From an uncultured Ruminococcus sp. (lineage in GTDB: Bacteria > Bacillota > Clostridia > Oscillospirales > Ruminococcaceae), in contig CAJTWQ010000044.1 in the NCBI GenBank assembly GCA_910579835.1, forward strand, positions 1 to 15,526: a stretch of DNA of 15,526 nucleotides. Reading direction: 5' to 3'. The translations under genes and the position numbers were made by a program. Under the pieces are notes generated by a model. That model did not search any database, was not told where the DNA came from, and worked only from the letters and a program-made list of their open reading frames with translations. Shown piece by piece: positions 14,589 to 15,526 of this stretch (positions are counted from its first letter, which is position 1; each line of letters begins with the position of its first letter).

Positions 14589-15526
14589 TTATTCGTCATC
14601 TTCCTTTTTTCTGGAACGTGTGATATATGCTGCTGCTGCTGCAAGAACTGTAATAGTTATTGCAATTCCAGCGCCGTCAACGCCAGTCTTAGGAGGCTGA
14701 GTCTTATTAGTCGTAGCAACGGCTTTTGTTGTAGTTGTCTTAGCAACGTTCTTTGTAGTTGTTTTGGTTCTGTCATTGCCCTCGCCCTGAACATCTACTG
14801 TTGTAGTTGTTACATCCTGATTGAGAACATCCAATGTTGTAGTTGTTCTTGTTCTGTCATTGCCCTCGCCCTGAACATCTACTGATGATGTTGTGGTTGT
14901 GGTCGTAGTCGTTGTGCTTGTAGTGGTTGTAGTTGTAGTAGTAGTTGTTGTTGTTGTTACGATAGCTTCGTCAATCATTACAACTGTATCGGTATCAACA
15001 TTTTCACCGTCAATTGTAACAAGTTCGCCGTCTCTGATCTCAAATGTGATGTCCGTCGCTACCTGGAATCCTTCGGGAGCTGTAAGCTCATGAAGTACAT
15101 AAGTACCGTCTGTAAGCTTAACTGTTGTAGGAGTATCACCCGAAATCCAGATAATTGAACTTCCAAAATCATTGAGTATCGTTGCATTTTCTCCAAGTTC
15201 AACTATTCCCTCAAGGAACTTAATTGCATTGCCGTCTGCATCCTTGCCGGTAAGTGTAAGAGTTGCTCCTTTAACTTCCTGGCTGTGTACGTCCTGTTTT
15301 GCAATTTTTACAACTGCCGTTACAACTGTTGTTGTAGTTGTGCTGGTTGTTGTTCCTGTATTAGATGTAGTTGTTGTTGTTACGATAGCTTCGTCAATCA
15401 TTACAACTGTATCGGTATCAACATTTTCACCGTCAATTGTAACAAGTTCGCCGTTTTTGACCTCAAATGTGATGTCCGTCGCTACCTGGAATCCTTCGGG
15501 AGCTGTAAGCTCGTGAAGTACATAAG
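14589..15526 (-). CDS. Sortase-anchored surface protein with CnaB/SpaA-like isopeptide domains, 5' end off window
   Basis: 311 residues are visible; the N-terminus is off the right edge. In order: the end of one CnaB-like domain (15526 to about 15384), a Thr linker, one complete CnaB domain (about 15320-14960), a Thr-rich linker with two VDVQGEGNDRT repeats, the sorting signal QPPKTG, a hydrophobic segment and the basic/acidic tail RSRKKEDDE. PPKTG replaces the usual LPXTG. The complete domain keeps the elements of a self-forming Lys-Asp isopeptide bond: Lys at 15306-15308 in VVKIAKQD, Glu at 15087-15089 in LHELTAPEGF, Asp at 14970-14972 in VVMIDEA. It is therefore likely a stable stalk or adhesin on the wall. 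No sortase or pilin partner is visible here. Confidence 0.88.
   Translation of the reverse strand, partial: YVLHELTAPEGFQVATDITFEVKNGELVTIDGENVDTDTVVMIDEAIVTTTTTSNTGTTTSTTTTTVVTAVVKIAKQDVHSQEVKGATLTLTGKDADGNAIKFLEGIVELGENATILNDFGSSIIWISGDTPTTVKLTDGTYVLHELTAPEGFQVATDITFEIRDGELVTIDGENVDTDTVVMIDEAIVTTTTTTTTTTTTTSTTTTTTTTTSSVDVQGEGNDRTRTTTTLDVLNQDVTTTTVDVQGEGNDRTKTTTKNVAKTTTTKAVATTNKTQPPKTGVDGAGIAITITVLAAAAAYITRSRKKEDDE
14767..14884 (-). repeat. Pair of perfect 34-bp direct repeats in the stalk linker
   Basis: 14767-14800 and 14851-14884 are identical over 34 bp and 84 bp apart (28 codons, in frame). They encode VDVQGEGNDRT twice between Thr runs. Confidence 0.9.
14958..15526 (-). repeat. Two near-identical 146-bp copies, part of a 423-bp CnaB repeat
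   Basis: 14958-15103 and 15381-15526 differ at four bases (about 97% identity) at an offset of 423 bp, exactly 141 codons. Three of the four differences change the protein (E-I-R-D-G versus E-V-K-N-G). The second copy is cut by the window edge, so the repeat probably continues. Confidence 0.95.

Noticed and set aside
14767..14884. CRISPR-like repeat pair
   Set aside because: Only two copies, in frame inside a coding Thr-rich linker.

Overview
The window looks like a chromosomal segment of a cellulosome-type Ruminococcus or close relative (Oscillospiraceae, Clostridia). The evidence is a cohesin-dockerin adaptor whose dockerin has Ruminococcus-style features, threonine-rich linkers, a CnaB/sortase-anchored surface protein, a GerA-type germinant receptor operon, and a small DUF6472-like Cys protein behind tsaD. 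The species cannot be fixed from the sequence alone.

Layout. From the left edge to about 5.4 kb everything reads on the minus strand. First comes a secreted cohesin-like protein with a Thr linker, cut by the left edge. Upstream of it is a small cohesin-dockerin adaptor resembling R. flavefaciens ScaC, then a CapA-family lipoprotein, then a GtrA-dus pair overlapping by 8 nt. A plus-strand operon fills 5.8-10.0 kb: polA, a RimI-like acetyltransferase, tsaD and a 58-aa Cys-rich protein. The last three junctions are tight (a 4-nt gap or 4-nt overlaps). A bidirectional hairpin terminator at 10046-10080 separates it from the converging minus-strand gerAA-gerAB-gerAC operon, whose third gene encodes only the N-terminal half of GerAC. 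Further right, also on the minus strand, are a CorA-family transporter with a 5' leader of about 170 nt and, at the right edge, a wall-anchored protein with SpyCatcher-like CnaB domains.

How the parts fit. The adaptor and the left-edge protein are probably co-transcribed and may be the start of a scaffoldin (sca) cluster continuing off the left edge. polA, rimI and tsaD are housekeeping genes. The gerA operon has a good match to a forespore sigma-G promoter squeezed between the corA terminator and gerAA, so spore-specific expression is plausible.

Most worth a second look: CnaB domains that keep the Lys/Glu/Asp triad and a near SpyTag-like strand, with a 97% identical duplicated segment; the corA leader with a leader-peptide ORF and hairpins; a 17-residue strongly basic ORF between corA and its terminator; the half-length GerAC; and the possible sca cluster. 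No tRNA, rRNA, CRISPR array or insertion sequence was recognised.
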